In this document: positions 1 through 12,007 of the stretch, one piece after another
Layout of the letters: every line of letters starts with the position of its first letter
How positions within the stretch are numbered: the stretch's first letter is position 1
Source of the DNA: Schistosoma mansoni
Taxonomy: Eukaryota; Platyhelminthes; Trematoda; Strigeidida; Schistosomatidae
Reading direction: 5' to 3'
Length of the DNA: 64,000 nucleotides
NCBI RefSeq assembly: GCF_000237925.1
Contig: NW_017386003.1
Location: forward strand, 131,720-195,719
Made by a program: the position numbers and the translations under genes
Notes under the pieces: generated by a model
Seen by the model: only the letters and a program-made list of their open reading frames with translations
Told to the model about the DNA's origin: nothing
The model's database searches: none

Positions 1-3000
1 CAAGTTCACCCTTTTACATATATGCATTACAAAAGAGTATTTATTTTTTGTTGTTGTTGTTTTCATGGTTCTTCGTGCACAAGATATCTACACTATGTCT
101 ATTTCCTTCCAGAATACCAATCCGTTCTGGAGGCCAAGCACTTACATGAACCGAACAATTATCAATTGCATTTATGTATTTCCATTTTGTATCTTATTGT
201 TTTATGCAGGCAGTGGAGCAGTTCTTCAGGTTTGCTTGATTTTCACCATTACCTTTGAAGTAGACTCTTCTTTACTTTTTACTTGAGGGCGACTCAAGAG
301 GCAGGTGAGTAAACACCTGATAGCCGGTCTGAGCATGGAAAAATCGTACCTCACCAACATGGTGTTGGGTAGCCCGCTCGCGGCACTTCCTCAGATATTC
401 TTATTCCACATTCTCACACTTTCTCTTGAAAGCACGCAGCAAACCGTCAGCGATAGTTGTAGAAAAGATCACATGCTACAAAATAAGATGACAAGCTAGT
501 AAATGAAGAGACATCCATGGACTATCATTGAAAGCGTTAGTCGTAACTGATTGTAAGTCAAATAGTGAGCGAGTTGATAATTTTGCCTTGGGATGAGAAA
601 TAGAACTAAGGTGTTTTCGATAGATAGGTTAATCGAACCGACGTTCCTACGGAAGTCGATTCTAGGGGGAAGCTAATGTAACAGCTCAGGTTGGTTGGTT
701 AAGAGTTGACCCCAAACAACCAAACATATGCTAAAACAGTATTGTTCAAGTATTCATTCACTTCCTTACTTTTTGTAAGCGTTATATTCCCTATTATCTT
801 ATATTGAATGTTGGGAGCCTTTGTTTGTCTGAACAGATAAACCCACGCTCCACTGTGACTGCGCGAAGATCGAAATAAAGACCTATTCACTACTTCTCTG
901 GTTTCTTCTATCAATAGCACGAGGGTTACCTTAAGGCACGAAAAACACACTATTCGAATACAAATTGGCTTTTTTCTTCAACGTTATGATTCATTTTTAT
1001 TGTTATAACTTTCGTAGGGTCAAAGGTGGATTCTCGCTTAGCGTAATTGTTCGGTCGGGCTTGCAATGGGGTTTCTCGTAGGAAGTAAGGGTAGTTCAAT
1101 TTTACTGACGTGAGTCAAGCGGGTATTTAGCATAAGAAATTAGTAACAATACCATTGGTTTGTGATATTCCACCAAACCATAAGGAGCTCCAATTTTTTG
1201 AAATGTCCTGCCCTACAGAGATAGGCAGGCTGAAGTTATTTCCCCACCAACATTTCTTCTGGTTCGTAACTCCACCCTCCCACGTTTTGTGATGTTAGGG
1301 TCTCTCACGTTTGTGGTATGTATGAATATTGCCTTGATCTAAGCTCTATATTTCACAAATTTCTGGAGTACGCTATCTCCACTAGTTCCATGTTACGAGC
1401 AAGTCAGACAGCTAAAGCTTTTGTATTATGGGTTAGACATCCAGTTAGTATATTGCGCTGCTATTAAGTTAATCAATGGTATAAGTTATAAGATACTGGT
1501 CAGATGATATGTGGCCTACAGGACAGATAGCTGACCAAAGAATATGAAAGAAGAGTTTAGGGTTTCAAAATTTAAGAGTAAGACGGTAGGTAAATAGGAA
1601 AGCATAATATGTGAGTGCTAGTGATAGTAAAAATATTTTCACACTGGTAGAATATGAACTAAAAGGAACTCACAATAATTTAGGATATCCTAAACTTATG
1701 ATTGGCCATAGCTGAGCAGCACTCATGGGGTTAGTGAGTTACCTGTCTAGTAATTGAACAGGTAGTTCCGGAAAATATGTTAGTTGTAGCATCCAAATTC
1801 AATTTAAGCGATAATATCCAATATTTGAAGCACAATTATTCATATTATGTGACCATATATGTTTTGGAGGTGCAAAACTGCGGTCCTGTTAGATAGTCTA
1901 AATTGATAAACAATTGTATGTATATGATCATATGCACTCTGTCGTACTGCACTTTGTCGTCATACTGCAAAGATACAGCGTATACATAGGTGTTTATGAA
2001 AGGATCTATCTTCCGTAATTCTATGGAAAAAAGTTCATCCTACTCTGAGTAGACAATTGTTATAATTGATAATGGTTCTTATGGACAGTTTTTGATTTTC
2101 AACCCGAGTAGTCTCTAGTTGCATGAAGTTTTATTGGTTCATGGCCCGAGGTGTTTTTTAGGCTCATCACATGTAGCGCCGTCGATAAGTGGGCAGCTTG
2201 TTGTGGGGGTCAAAAGAAAACTCAGGAGAAATGTTTATTTAATGGTTATGAAAGAGGAATCAGAATTATATAACAATAAGACGAGTAAAACATAGTGTTG
2301 GGGCTATGACGTGTAGAATGCGAAATACAGATGCTAATTGAGGGTGAAATATTTGTGTTTGGTGATATGGTCACTAGGTACCAAACGGTTATCTATTCAT
2401 TAGGTTAGATGTCGGGTGGCCCATCGTTAAAAGTAGCTTGGCTCAGGTAAGCCTCATCGAACATATATGAAACTCTGAAACGGTCCTTACAGCAGTTTAG
2501 GGAGAATTTAGATAGAGTAAACGTTCGAGTTGACCGGATTCTTATTACTAATTTGCTTGACGTTCTCGTTATCCTTAGTACAAAACTCTAATTCTGAAGG
2601 TTGTGATTACTATTTCTGATAAATTTCAAATGTAACTATCTAATCTTTTGCTCGGTAACTCGATAACCGATGATTCTATCAACCCCACTACCATAGAACA
2701 AACACACATAACTGTAAGGTGGCGGACAGAGGTGGCTCAAAAGATACCTTGAACCTGGATTTTTGGCTATTTTTCGTTCGCTAGCAACAGTTATCTTTAG
2801 TCTCAATAGAGCTGGTGCCCTATGTCGGGTTCGGTCTAGTGTCACCCATATTCACAACCGGAGACATCAACAGTAAGCACCTCTCAGTCCTGTACGAAGT
2901 AAGACACGGGTATCACAACTCTGTGACTGTGAAACTGGGTAAAATTCGCCGGAAAGCGCCAGTTCCTCCAACATTGAAGTTAGACCATAGGGACGAGAAC

Positions 3001-4140
3001 CAAATAAGACGAAACAATGTCCAGGGTTTCGCTCAAATACCTTCAACTACTCAATGTCTCAACATACTTCAGGTGATGTCAAACCATTTAGAACAGCATC
3101 CACGTCGCAGTTTGGTCATCTGAATTAGATCGGTAGCAAAGAAGGACTTGAAATACATGATATTGGTTACAACACAGTAATCAATCGATTGTCAGAACTT
3201 AATTTTGGTCAAAAAGTACTAATTCATGATTAACTATCTTATTCACCAGGGTCACTGTAGTTGAGTAACTACACTACAGCTATGCCGAGGACGTGCAATC
3301 TCACAATATCATCAAGAAGCGAGTAAAAAGAAAATAGTTGGTTAATAGCAGTCCAGAGGAAGGTTGTGGATAGGTATGTGGCGGACCAGACAATATATAA
3401 ACGCAAAAGATATCAACAAAGTTAATAACAACCAATAATGATATTAATATATATAAGTTAAATGTTACAATTACAATAAATAATGGGACTTTACTTAAGT
3501 TCACCCGAAATGATGCGTGTTCGACTTTGATCTAGTACAATAAATCCACAATTATAGATGCTTAGTAATTCCAAACGTATCGATGATCTCCCCAGTATTG
3601 TAATCCAAAGTAAGATATGATATATTCACTTTCTCAGTCTATGAATGTAAATAATATTTGTTTTAGAAGTAAGTTAACTCAATCTCGAATGAAAACAGAA
3701 CGAGGGATGTGTGAGTATTAATGTATTTGGTAGCCAGAAAGAATATGTCACGCTATGTTGGAATCACAACGGAAAGTGTCTTCAAGGTCATTGACTAAAA
3801 CAACATGTACAGTCATTTAATGATGAATGTACATACAGTGAAAAATTGACAAACAAATACAAATAATATTAAAAACTATTTACAAAATAAGCTTGTCGGT
3901 CATATCTCCACAGGTATCACGAAATCAAACTTATTACATCGACGCAAAACATGTTGACGGTAACGTGAATAGAAGCAGATAAAATGATCTTTTTGTGTCA
4001 GTAATTCCCGATGATCCGAAAACACTTGTTCTTGATAAGGTTGTTTAAGTGTTTCGCGGCAGGTCACTCTTCAAAGCCCAACTCACCGCCAAACTCGAGT
4101 AGTCTTACAAATTCCGAAGTCTGTCTCATCATACAGTAGG
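1..4140. other. Gene-free AT-rich spacer
   Basis: I see no convincing coding exon, RNA gene or recognisable transposon. The open frames here are short and have no family resemblance. One of them, 102 codons at 2815-3123 on the plus strand, lies in a locally GC-richer patch but shows no domain or clear splice context. The stretch may hold old, unrecognisable repeats or an intron of a gene outside the window. Confidence 0.5.
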
Positions 4141-4279
4141 CACTAGAGGTTAAACGGTGGTTTATATTATTGCTAGCGGAAATAGATTTCTTTACCTTCT
4201 GATTTAAAAGTATTATGTAAGGCTACTAGACGCTTTAGTATCGTAGCTGATGCCTCAATAATATCAGCTACTAAATAGC

Positions 4280-4530
4280 GATTCCCGCTAGCGGGATATT
4301 TAGGGGGAAAGTCGGCTATTCGTCGGATATTTAGGGGAAAAGTCGGAAATTTAGCGACATTTGAAAACAAGAGCGACAGAAAGGGGAAATTCCGCTTTAT
4401 TTCCCCCGGACAGGCGAAAAAGCAGACATTTCGGTGCATTTCCCCTTTATTTACGACTTATTTTCCAATGCATTTCCCGCTTTATTTCCCCTTTGTTCGC
4501 CTTTATTTCCCCTTTATTGGTTGTTTGGGC
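4280..4530. repeat. Short degenerate repeat with a switch in purine/pyrimidine skew
   Basis: The left half (about 4285-4395) repeats a GGATATTTAGGGG-like motif and other GGGGAAA runs on the plus strand. The right half (about 4395-4525) carries repeated TTTCCCCTTTATTT-like motifs. The two halves are therefore imperfect inverted repeats of one another. A perfect palindrome, CCCGCTAGCGGG, sits near 4287. No coding potential is convincing. It could be a small non-autonomous DNA element or a decayed tandem array; no terminal duplication was identified. Confidence 0.45.
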
Positions 4531-4599
4531 TTTCAGTCTCAGTATCGGGTCGGTAAGACGATAAGCGGCTTATGCTATTTCTGGAGATTATAGTCGCTC

Positions 4600-4830
4600 G
4601 GTTTATTCAACCCTCTTCTAGGCGCCTCAGCAGGCTGGGCTTCACATATTGAGGTAAGGAGTTCCACCTCGAGCTCAATCTTAACCAGTACTGGTTGATA
4701 ATTCGATGGGGACTCTAGCATTCAGTAAACGGGTTACTGGTTCTTGGTTTGTGAAATTCACTAAAGTGTTCTGGTAGTTTATCTGTCTTTGGAAGACGAT
4801 GAAGATTGAGTCATATCATACACGAAGTCA
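4600..4830 (-). pseudogene. Decayed tail of a CR1-like non-LTR retrotransposon
   Basis: Read on the minus strand, this stretch resembles the 3' part of the better-preserved CR1-like copy at 27125-28375. Shared blocks include TGATAATTCGATGGG against TGATTATTCGATGGG, and TTTGGAAGACGATGAAGATTGAG against the matching run near 27660. It encodes only the extreme C-terminal region of ORF2 and is heavily mutated. It has no reverse transcriptase motif and no function is expected. Confidence 0.6.
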
Positions 4831-4864
4831 ATAAGTATTTTCAGCATGGGATTGTGGAGATTGT

Positions 4865-5060
4865 TGAATCTCATCAACATCATCGACACTAGACTGCCGT
4901 CGAAAACCCTGAAGGGCCATATGGCCGTTTCATCATAGCATGGGACTCCTAAGCAGTGTGCATCTACGGTTCCCCACGCGGGATTCAGACTCAAGGCTCT
5001 CTATTTTGCAATATCGTGGATTGGTTGAATTTAGACATTAACGCCAGTTCAGTAGTCTAG
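4865..5060 (-). repeat. Diverged tRNA-type SINE fragment with dead hammerhead core
   Basis: The minus strand shows the order seen in the better copies near 43.2, 47.2 and 63.1 kb: a degenerate B-box-like run, then GGAGTCCCAT, then GATGAAACGGCC. The CUGANGA core reads CTTAGGA and the cleavage stem is not preserved. The fragment lies about 330 bp upstream of the myosin light chain start codon. Confidence 0.5.
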
Positions 5061-5388
5061 AAGTAAGGCGTTTGCACAAGACCGACGGTAAGTTCATCTG
5101 TGTATTTCCAAGAAATAGTTTGGTGTATGACCTAATTATCATACAAATCCCAACCAAAAAGCCTGTACTTCCCATAAAGCAATCCAAGTGTATCGGAATT
5201 TATAACATCTCATTTTTTATCGAACGCTTATCATCAGTCTTAGAATTAATTCCTAATGTGTTCACTAAATTCCAGTCTATAGTTACCTTCTTATATGTTT
5301 CGGTTCACAGGTTTTTCAAATCATTTGGGGATTGGCTATATTCAGTTACTGACCCGTTCATCTACAAAGTAATTTCACTGCATTGAAA

Positions 5389-8300
5389 ATGGTATGTTCA
5401 ACATTTTCTGTTCGTTTTTAACTGATCATAGGTTGACTTAAGTGAAAAGGATCTTAACGGTATGTTTTTATTGTAGTTTAGAGTTTGTAAATAGATGTCC
5501 ACGAAATGTTCCTACTATTTGACACGAAAGGAGATGAGAAAATCGAGGCGAAAGATATCGGTGAAGTTGTGCGTGCAATGGGTCTAAATCCAACAGAGTC
5601 GGACATTGGTAAATATGGCTATCAAAACAATCCAAGTGGGTTTTTACGAATTTTAATTTCTTGTAAAAATCCGCCTTATTATATGTATGGGGTTAAATGA
5701 AACAATAAGGAAACTAAGTATTTCCCGGGTGGTTGCAAAGAGATCGACTTTATTCACTGAAAATCTACTGGAACACGAAAATTACTCATATCTCCAAACC
5801 AACACAGCAATTAAATATAACGCGATCTGGTTTTGAAAAAGACAGGACATAATATTCTGTTAATTCATTGCTTAATTTATATCGTCGATAGTGTGTTGAC
5901 CAACTTCTTGATTTCAGTTCTCTAAGAAATTACTCAAATGTGTGATTTCTAAGACTCACTTAAGATTACATTGGTAATATTTGCCGAAGTTTATCTTGAA
6001 ATATTTCATTTGAAAGAGGTCCTGGGTTTCGTTCTCGTGTGCGGGGTCGTCGGTACTCACTTCTGAGAAATCTTATACTAGGAAGAAAAGGTCATTCAAT
6101 AGTTCCAGTTTTTCAAGGGCGGTCTAACGTTGATCGATCCATGATTCCAGTATAGTCTATTGTTCCCTAATTTTTATTCAACCTGTGCTAACTACGTTAC
6201 CATTGAATTTTCTTAAGATTCACCCTTTGCATAATTCAGCTTGACATTTCATCCTTGTAATTTATTGTGTCACTTTAAATACGATTAAGATATACAAGTC
6301 CGACTCAGTCATAATACATACATTTCCTGACTCTTCACCCAACCAACTATTCAAAAAGCAAGGATACGAAAAGTGAGTAGCAAGCTTTATGCCAAAGCCT
6401 GAATAATTATGTCATATATATATATATATATATGACCAATATGACCAATTTCGATCAAGATATGGAGACAATGACCTTGTCTGGGTGAATATTTCGTCTT
6501 CCTCACACTTCTATTTCTCACTTCACTGTAGCATTTAAGTAGCATATGAAATGTTTGGAATCACCCATTATATCAAGATACCATTGATGAATATAATCTT
6601 TTATTGCATGACGTTCTACTAGCAGGAATAACTCTTCCTATTACTCTTAATGAAACTCCTTTCACTTCTGTCGTGCTGCTGCGATCTTAATACGTAATGG
6701 TTAAGACCGCTAAAGAATCACCTGCACATCCCAAATAGATAGCTTAAAAAGTATGCACTAAAAGTGTTAGGGAAAGTAGTTGTTTCATAGTATCCTTCTT
6801 ACCGAGGTAATTATAGTAAGTCAATTGAAGAATATTTTATTCTCTCCATTGGTTAGTGTTTCTTTTATCAAAATACTCACCACTCGGTAGTTTCATTATA
6901 GATCCTTGTAATCAAAGTGCATTGTCTATTTCAATTTTTGCCCATTGTTATTTAAAAAAGATAAAACAATACTTTTGATGCATAAACTGACAGTAAAACC
7001 TTTGTTTTAACTCGAACGGTAAGCACATTTGCCATTATTTCACTTGCATCTTTAAATACTATTAGACGTCACCATCTCAAATTAAAAGTGTTGTCTTAGA
7101 TTGGTTGGTTTAATGATGAAAGCGCTTAGTTTCTAACTACTATGTTACTTACTGAAACTTTGTTCCGCAAATTTGTCTGATAGGCTATAGATTTTCATCG
7201 ACCGGGGTAGCTTGGGCATGTGCTGCAAATCCCTAGCCATCACCTACCTCGACATCTAATGATAACTGGAGTAAGAGCAGATTGAAATAAAGCTAGAGGT
7301 ACCCAGACCCTAAGACATAACATTAGTCCATGAACCTATTGACTGAAATGAAGCATGCTGGTAGACACAGAATACATTGTTTGGGTCCCCTCAATTTTTG
7401 TAACCGATGACTAGAGACATTGAGTGACAGCCCAAAATCTATCACACCGATGCAGTTGCATCCACTCTCTATCTTCCTCCAGGTTTTGGGTTTCAAAGTT
7501 ATCCTGTACTTCATATGATACTAATTCTTTCTTTTTGAATCATACTGTCTACTACTTTGGTATTCATCTTCGCAGCTCCACCTCGTTGTCAGGTTGACTG
7601 GTTGATTTCATCTTATGTTAATATGACGTGAAAACCTAAACGAATACACGTGTCAGATTATTTATAAAAGACTGGTTGTAAATACATTACGTACTTCTTT
7701 CTGTCTAATTGTACTTTTTCCCCCAATAGATGAACGTATCAGTTTCGAATCATTTGTTCCAATTTATCATGGTTTGTTAAAAGAACAAGTGGAAGTAGAT
7801 CAAGAAACATTTATTGAATCATTTCGTGTATTTGATAAAGAGGATAATGGATTAATTAGTGCAGCTGAATTAAGACATTTACTAACAGCATTAGGTGAAA
7901 AACTACGTGATAATGAAGTGGATGTATTATTATCTGGTTTAGAAAATAGTCAAGGTCTTGTACCATATGAAGGTAAATGGTTTTCTTTATAAAATACAAG
8001 ATCATTATACTAGTCTCGTGTTTTTCTGGTACACAATTGTTTGCATTTGTTTTCAGTCTAAAAGTGCCTAGATTAGAAATCCTATTATTAAGTGAACTCA
8101 AGTTGTTGGTGCTGACTATGAGTCGGGACAGTTGTCTGTTGTTATATATCACTGCTTTATTTGCCGACGATTATTCAGGTCTGTTGCGTAAAATTTTTCT
8201 TAAGTGTAACGATTCATCGTTCTTCGATCTTTCCGAGATAAATCTTCGAGCAGCTACTGATCTTGTTGGAGTCTCTAAAATGCACTTGTTTTTTCTAGTA

Positions 8301-9674
8301 TTTTGGTTTCAGGTGCAGACACATGATCAGACTGAAAAGCGTTACTTCAAACGAAACAACAGTGCTATACACATCCTATGCGGGAATACTGTGCACATCA
8401 ATCCCATTTAGATGCCAAAGCGGACTCTTCCCAGATTTGGCTTTTTCATATTGCCGCCAATTTGAATTACAAATATATAACCATGGAGTTTTTTATATAT
8501 AGTGAATGCACCTAAAGACTCGAACTACTGGTTACAATAGTCACGTAAGCCCCAATGAGGTAGTCTACGCTTGTTAACATGACTTAGTCTAATTGTCGCT
8601 GACCTCATTAATCGCTGTCACATCTTGGTTTAGCTCCTCCAACCTAATCCTACATCAGACAACATTAACCATTGAGGTAGTCAGTGGTTGGGCATGCATA
8701 GCACATGTCGAAACCATACCAGTTAATCAAGACTTACTATCTCACCAATCGATTTGCCATCTTTACCCAATACCCTACTCCTAAAATTCATCATTCATTA
8801 CTGCCTGTTACCCTTCGTGGAGGAGCACAGACCGGCCACCAGCACTCTCCATCCAACCCTGTTCTGGGCAATCCTTTTCATGTCTGCTTCCAATTCCCGA
8901 CGTAGTGTGTTCTTCGACCTTCCTCTTTTCCATTTCCCTTCAGGATTCCAGGTTACGGCTTGCTCCACGATGCAGTTTGGTGGTTTTCCTATTCCTAACA
9001 CAGACATTGTATACTTGGTGGTCACGAACTACACAAGCAATGTTTCAAAGACATATGTGGTCGAATACTTGTAACCACTTCACTCTTTATCATTAATTTA
9101 GGCGATGACACTCACCAGTCTTGAAACATCATTTTGCATTTGGCAATGGAGAATTTCATCCCAAACATCCTTGCACTGTTGCTAGAGGTAGTCAAAAGAC
9201 CCTGCATTTTGTCAGCATCTCCACTAAACAGAACTATACCATCTACGTATTCTAGGTCAACAAGTGAATCACTAACTCTTCACATAAAAAATATGACTCA
9301 AAGTTGAATACACAGAACGGTGTTTGGTATAGATGGGTTACAAAAATCCACTTACCAAAAGGGTCCTAGTAATATCGTATATACCGAAATTTAAACAACA
9401 ACGTAACATAATTAAATGATCAAATAACTTACTTTATAAACTCATTCATTTATGGTTACTAGTAGTTAACTATTATTTTGACGAAACTTTCAGAATATGA
9501 GTTTACTGACATAGAGAGAGAGAGCTGTATTTTGATCAATAATTCATACATATTGCTTTTTCATCTATTTAATATACTCTTTGCTCAGTGTATTAGTAAA
9601 ATACATAATCTTTACATTTCCTTTTTTATCTTTCTTTGCTTTCAACAGCTTTTGTACAACGTGTCATGAGTTAA
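5389..9674 (+). CDS. Myosin essential (alkali) light chain, five exons
   Basis: Myosin essential light chains wrap the lever arm of muscle myosin II heavy chain. Exons by reading frame and GT-AG borders: 5389-5391 (the ATG alone, plus an unmarked 5' UTR), 5432-5459 (28 nt), 5495-5635, 7730-7972 and 9649-9674, ending in TAA. The phases join exactly to give 146 aa, the family's usual length. EF-hand 1 has a loop at residues 20-31 ([12 protein letters not shown]), charged enough to bind Ca2+ but with Asp at position 12. EF-hand 3 has a loop at 93-104 ([12 protein letters not shown]). The end, [10 protein letters not shown], is the classic essential-light-chain C-terminus and separates it from calmodulin and troponin C. 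Introns are 40, 35, 2094 and 1676 nt, growing 5' to 3'. The fourth carries an RTE fragment. The family call is firm; muscle isoform and splice forms are not determined. Confidence 0.92.
6005..6125 (+). repeat. Diverged hammerhead-type SINE fragment in a light chain intron
   Basis: The run GGTCCTGGGTTTCGTTCTCG resembles the B-box region of the SINEs near 43.2 and 63.2 kb. It is followed at the right distance by CTTCTGAGAAATCTTATACTAGGAAGAAAAGG, a decayed ribozyme core, and by a GGTCTAAC-like end. It lies in the 2.1-kb third intron and is not expected to self-cleave. Confidence 0.5.
6412..6433. repeat. (AT)n microsatellite
   Basis: A pure alternating AT run of about 11 units inside the third intron of the light chain gene. 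Confidence 0.9.
8798..9290 (-). pseudogene. Broken RTE-like non-LTR retrotransposon ORF2 fragment
   Basis: On the minus strand, 9290 to about 9110 encodes an RT palm segment containing [20 protein letters not shown]. The catalytic F/YADD box has become YVDG, so one catalytic Asp is missing. After a frame break, 9025-8798 encodes the post-RT tail with [20 protein letters not shown] and AQNRVGWR, signature phrases of RTE-like elements. The piece between them is shortened. It lies in the last intron of the light chain gene, in antisense orientation. Confidence 0.75.
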
Positions 9675-9716
9675 AAACAAAATTTATTCTGTACCCAAAA
9701 ATCATCAACGTACCCT

Positions 9717-9722
9717 AATAAA
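9717..9722 (+). promoter_or_regulatory. Candidate poly(A) signal of the myosin light chain gene
   Basis: AATAAA lies 43 nt after the stop codon of the light chain gene. A second AATAAA follows at about 9748. Either could set the 3' end. Assigned by position only. Confidence 0.5.
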
Positions 9723-10194
9723 CATGTTGATTTTTGATAAGTAATGAAATAAATTATCAGCTTTTTTCATTATTTTAAAACGTTAAGCAAGTTCTATAAA
9801 AGAGCTTAGTGATGTGTTACATATACATAAATATATATACTCTGTTTTGAAACGCAACCAGGACTTTTTATTTGAAGTGAAAAAGAGGGACAAATATTTA
9901 TCTGACCCGCACAAGTTTTTGATGTATGTTTCACCTCCTCACTCTCCAATACAGTAAAACAATGTGAAGCCCCCAATTTAATATGCATACTTTGCAAACG
10001 AAGGATGTTTTCTCGAACCATTGGGAAATTTCCGGAAATCAATTACAAACGTTCCTGGATTTCTAGTAAGGATTCGTGACCACTGAAATTCAACCATGTC
10101 GGATGTGAGACAGTTATCTACTTCAGGCATTAAGAAATTGCCGCGTATCATCCTGGATTAATTGGGGTTATACATGTACACCGTTAGGTCCTTA

Positions 10195-10345
10195 CTCTGG
10201 TCTGGAGGTTGAGCGTTCGCATGTGAGACTGAAGGTCCTGGGTTCAATTCCCTTTGACGAGGTCGTAGATGTGTACTACTGAGTTCTATAATAAGACGAA
10301 ACAGCTGTCTAACACTACCTAATTTTCAATTATTGTCTAGCCTAA
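10195..10345 (+). repeat. Diverged tRNA-type SINE with hammerhead remnant
   Basis: A B-box-like run, CCTGGGTTCAATTCCC (about 10234-10249), is followed by ACTGAGTTCTATAATAAGACGAAACAGCTGTC. That keeps GAAAC and a GTC cleavage triplet, but CUGANGA has become CTGAGTT. The promoter-like half is only roughly conserved. It is an old copy. Confidence 0.55.
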
Positions 10346-11454
10346 GTCAGTTCGTGATGTAAATGTTTAAAAGGTCAAATTCATTGTTGTCGCTGAAATT
10401 CGGTGGGTTAGTTGAAATTTACTCATTATGAATCTAACTTATTCCCCGTAAACAGATCCGCTTCCAAGTTACCACGTTACACTTTGTTTGTTTAGTCAAT
10501 CAATATTGTTGTGTGCAATACTTTCTTTCGAACTGTTGACTTTGACGATCTAATCGCGATTTCTCTCTGAAATGTTTTAAATCAAATTTAATATCATGAA
10601 TTGCTGTTGTAACCGGGACGGAATACTTATTCTGTTTAATCAAACAAGTAATACAGTTGTTATCTAACCAAAAGGTGAATTTAGATACATCGAACTAAAC
10701 AGTATTCGAGATAAATTAGTCACTCAGTGCGTATGTGGGGTTTGCAAAATCATTAAATTAAGTGCTTTGATATAACAAAAATTACAACTAAACTGCTGAG
10801 TGGCGTATTTCGCTCATTCGCTTCATAGTTTTGTCGATGTTTACGTAAACATTAAGGTTTTGTGATTTGTTTTCTTGCGAAAATTATGCTCCTGCAAGGT
10901 AGATCACTTGATTGATGGGTAAAATACTGTGATAATAGCTAAATTTTGCTAAACTGATAAAGTATTAATATGTACTAATATGGTTGTGGAACCCCTACTA
11001 ATCAATCGAATGGTTTTCGTAAGACACTTTTAACCAACTCCTAGGTGAATGATTATGCATTCAGAAGTTACAGCTGTTATTTGTGTTTGTATGTAAAAAC
11101 TCGAATCAAAATAAGGTATGATGAAATGAACAGTTACAAAAGCAGTGAATAATTATTCACTTCACTATCAAGCATTCGATGTTTAAAACTCGATGCATAA
11201 ATGATAGTTTTTTATCTGTTATATTGCTCTGTATATAAATGAAGCAGAGACCGCTTAGTCATTGAAACAGTCTGTTTTCAACCAGTAAGTCCCAGGTATA
11301 ATATATGTAATCTTCACTTAATTAACTTATTACTTGTAGCAAAATATATAAACCCAAGTAGGCTACAGATTTTCGATCACAAGTATCTTTGAAACACTTA
11401 TTCTGTCGTGAAACGATTAAGTGAATAGTGTCGAGATTGGTCACAAGGTACTAA

Positions 11455-11760
11455 GAAGATCGGCTGATGAGTTAGTGAATCTTTAATGATTGAGGTGGTC
11501 GGGACATGCCTCAAGTACATATAACCATCGCCTTCCTCAACGAACAATGTTTGCTAGCGTACGAGTAGGTTAAAATATAACCAGGGATGATCAAATCAAA
11601 GTATGGGATTATACCATACTGTCATTAACTGTTGATCTGAGGCATATTGGTAGATGTGGATAAAGTGACCGATTCACGCGATTGGTGAGTGGAAACGTTG
11701 AATGATGTGGTTCAGAATCATTCACAAGCCTCAGATGTGTTTACCATATCTTCTGGATTT
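11455..11760 (+). pseudogene. RTE-like ORF2 C-terminal fragment
   Basis: Conceptual translation in shifting frames gives LRW-GHA, ASVRVG, LRHIGRCG and ETLNDVVQNHSQ. These match in order the tail of the RTE copy at 37400-38110 (LRWLGHV, TSVGDR, GRCRLLGWG, WLETR). Several stops and frameshifts are present. No RT catalytic region remains. Confidence 0.65.
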
Positions 11761-11957
11761 CATTATTCGTGTATGCACACATTGTCATTGTCCTTTAAAA
11801 CTATTCTTACTCTCTCATTGTCGTCGCTATTACACTATTTCGATTGTTCTGCTATTCATGTTGTGGATTCCCTCTCATCATACCGTTTTGATACAACAAC
11901 TTAGGTCAACACATATTTGTGACTGGCTCTAAATTGACTATGACTGGCTGATACAAA

Positions 11958-11958
<1 letters not shown>

Positions 11959-11999
<41 letters not shown>
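11959..11999. repeat. (AT)n microsatellite
   Basis: A run of about 20 AT units, the longest dinucleotide tract in the window. Confidence 0.95.

Positions 12000-12007
<8 letters not shown>

Noticed and set aside
211-230. Possible 20-nt micro-exon after TTTTATGCAG
   Set aside because: Schistosomes do have micro-exon genes, but a single AG...GT pair in AT-rich DNA with no partner exons is not evidence.
2815-3123. 102-codon plus-strand frame in a GC-richer patch
   Set aside because: No family resemblance, no splice context and no neighbouring exon; chance remains the simpler reading.
5072-5386. 104-codon plus-strand frame just ahead of the light chain gene
   Set aside because: It has no domain and no coding-like pattern, and it lies where the 5' UTR and promoter of the light chain gene should be.
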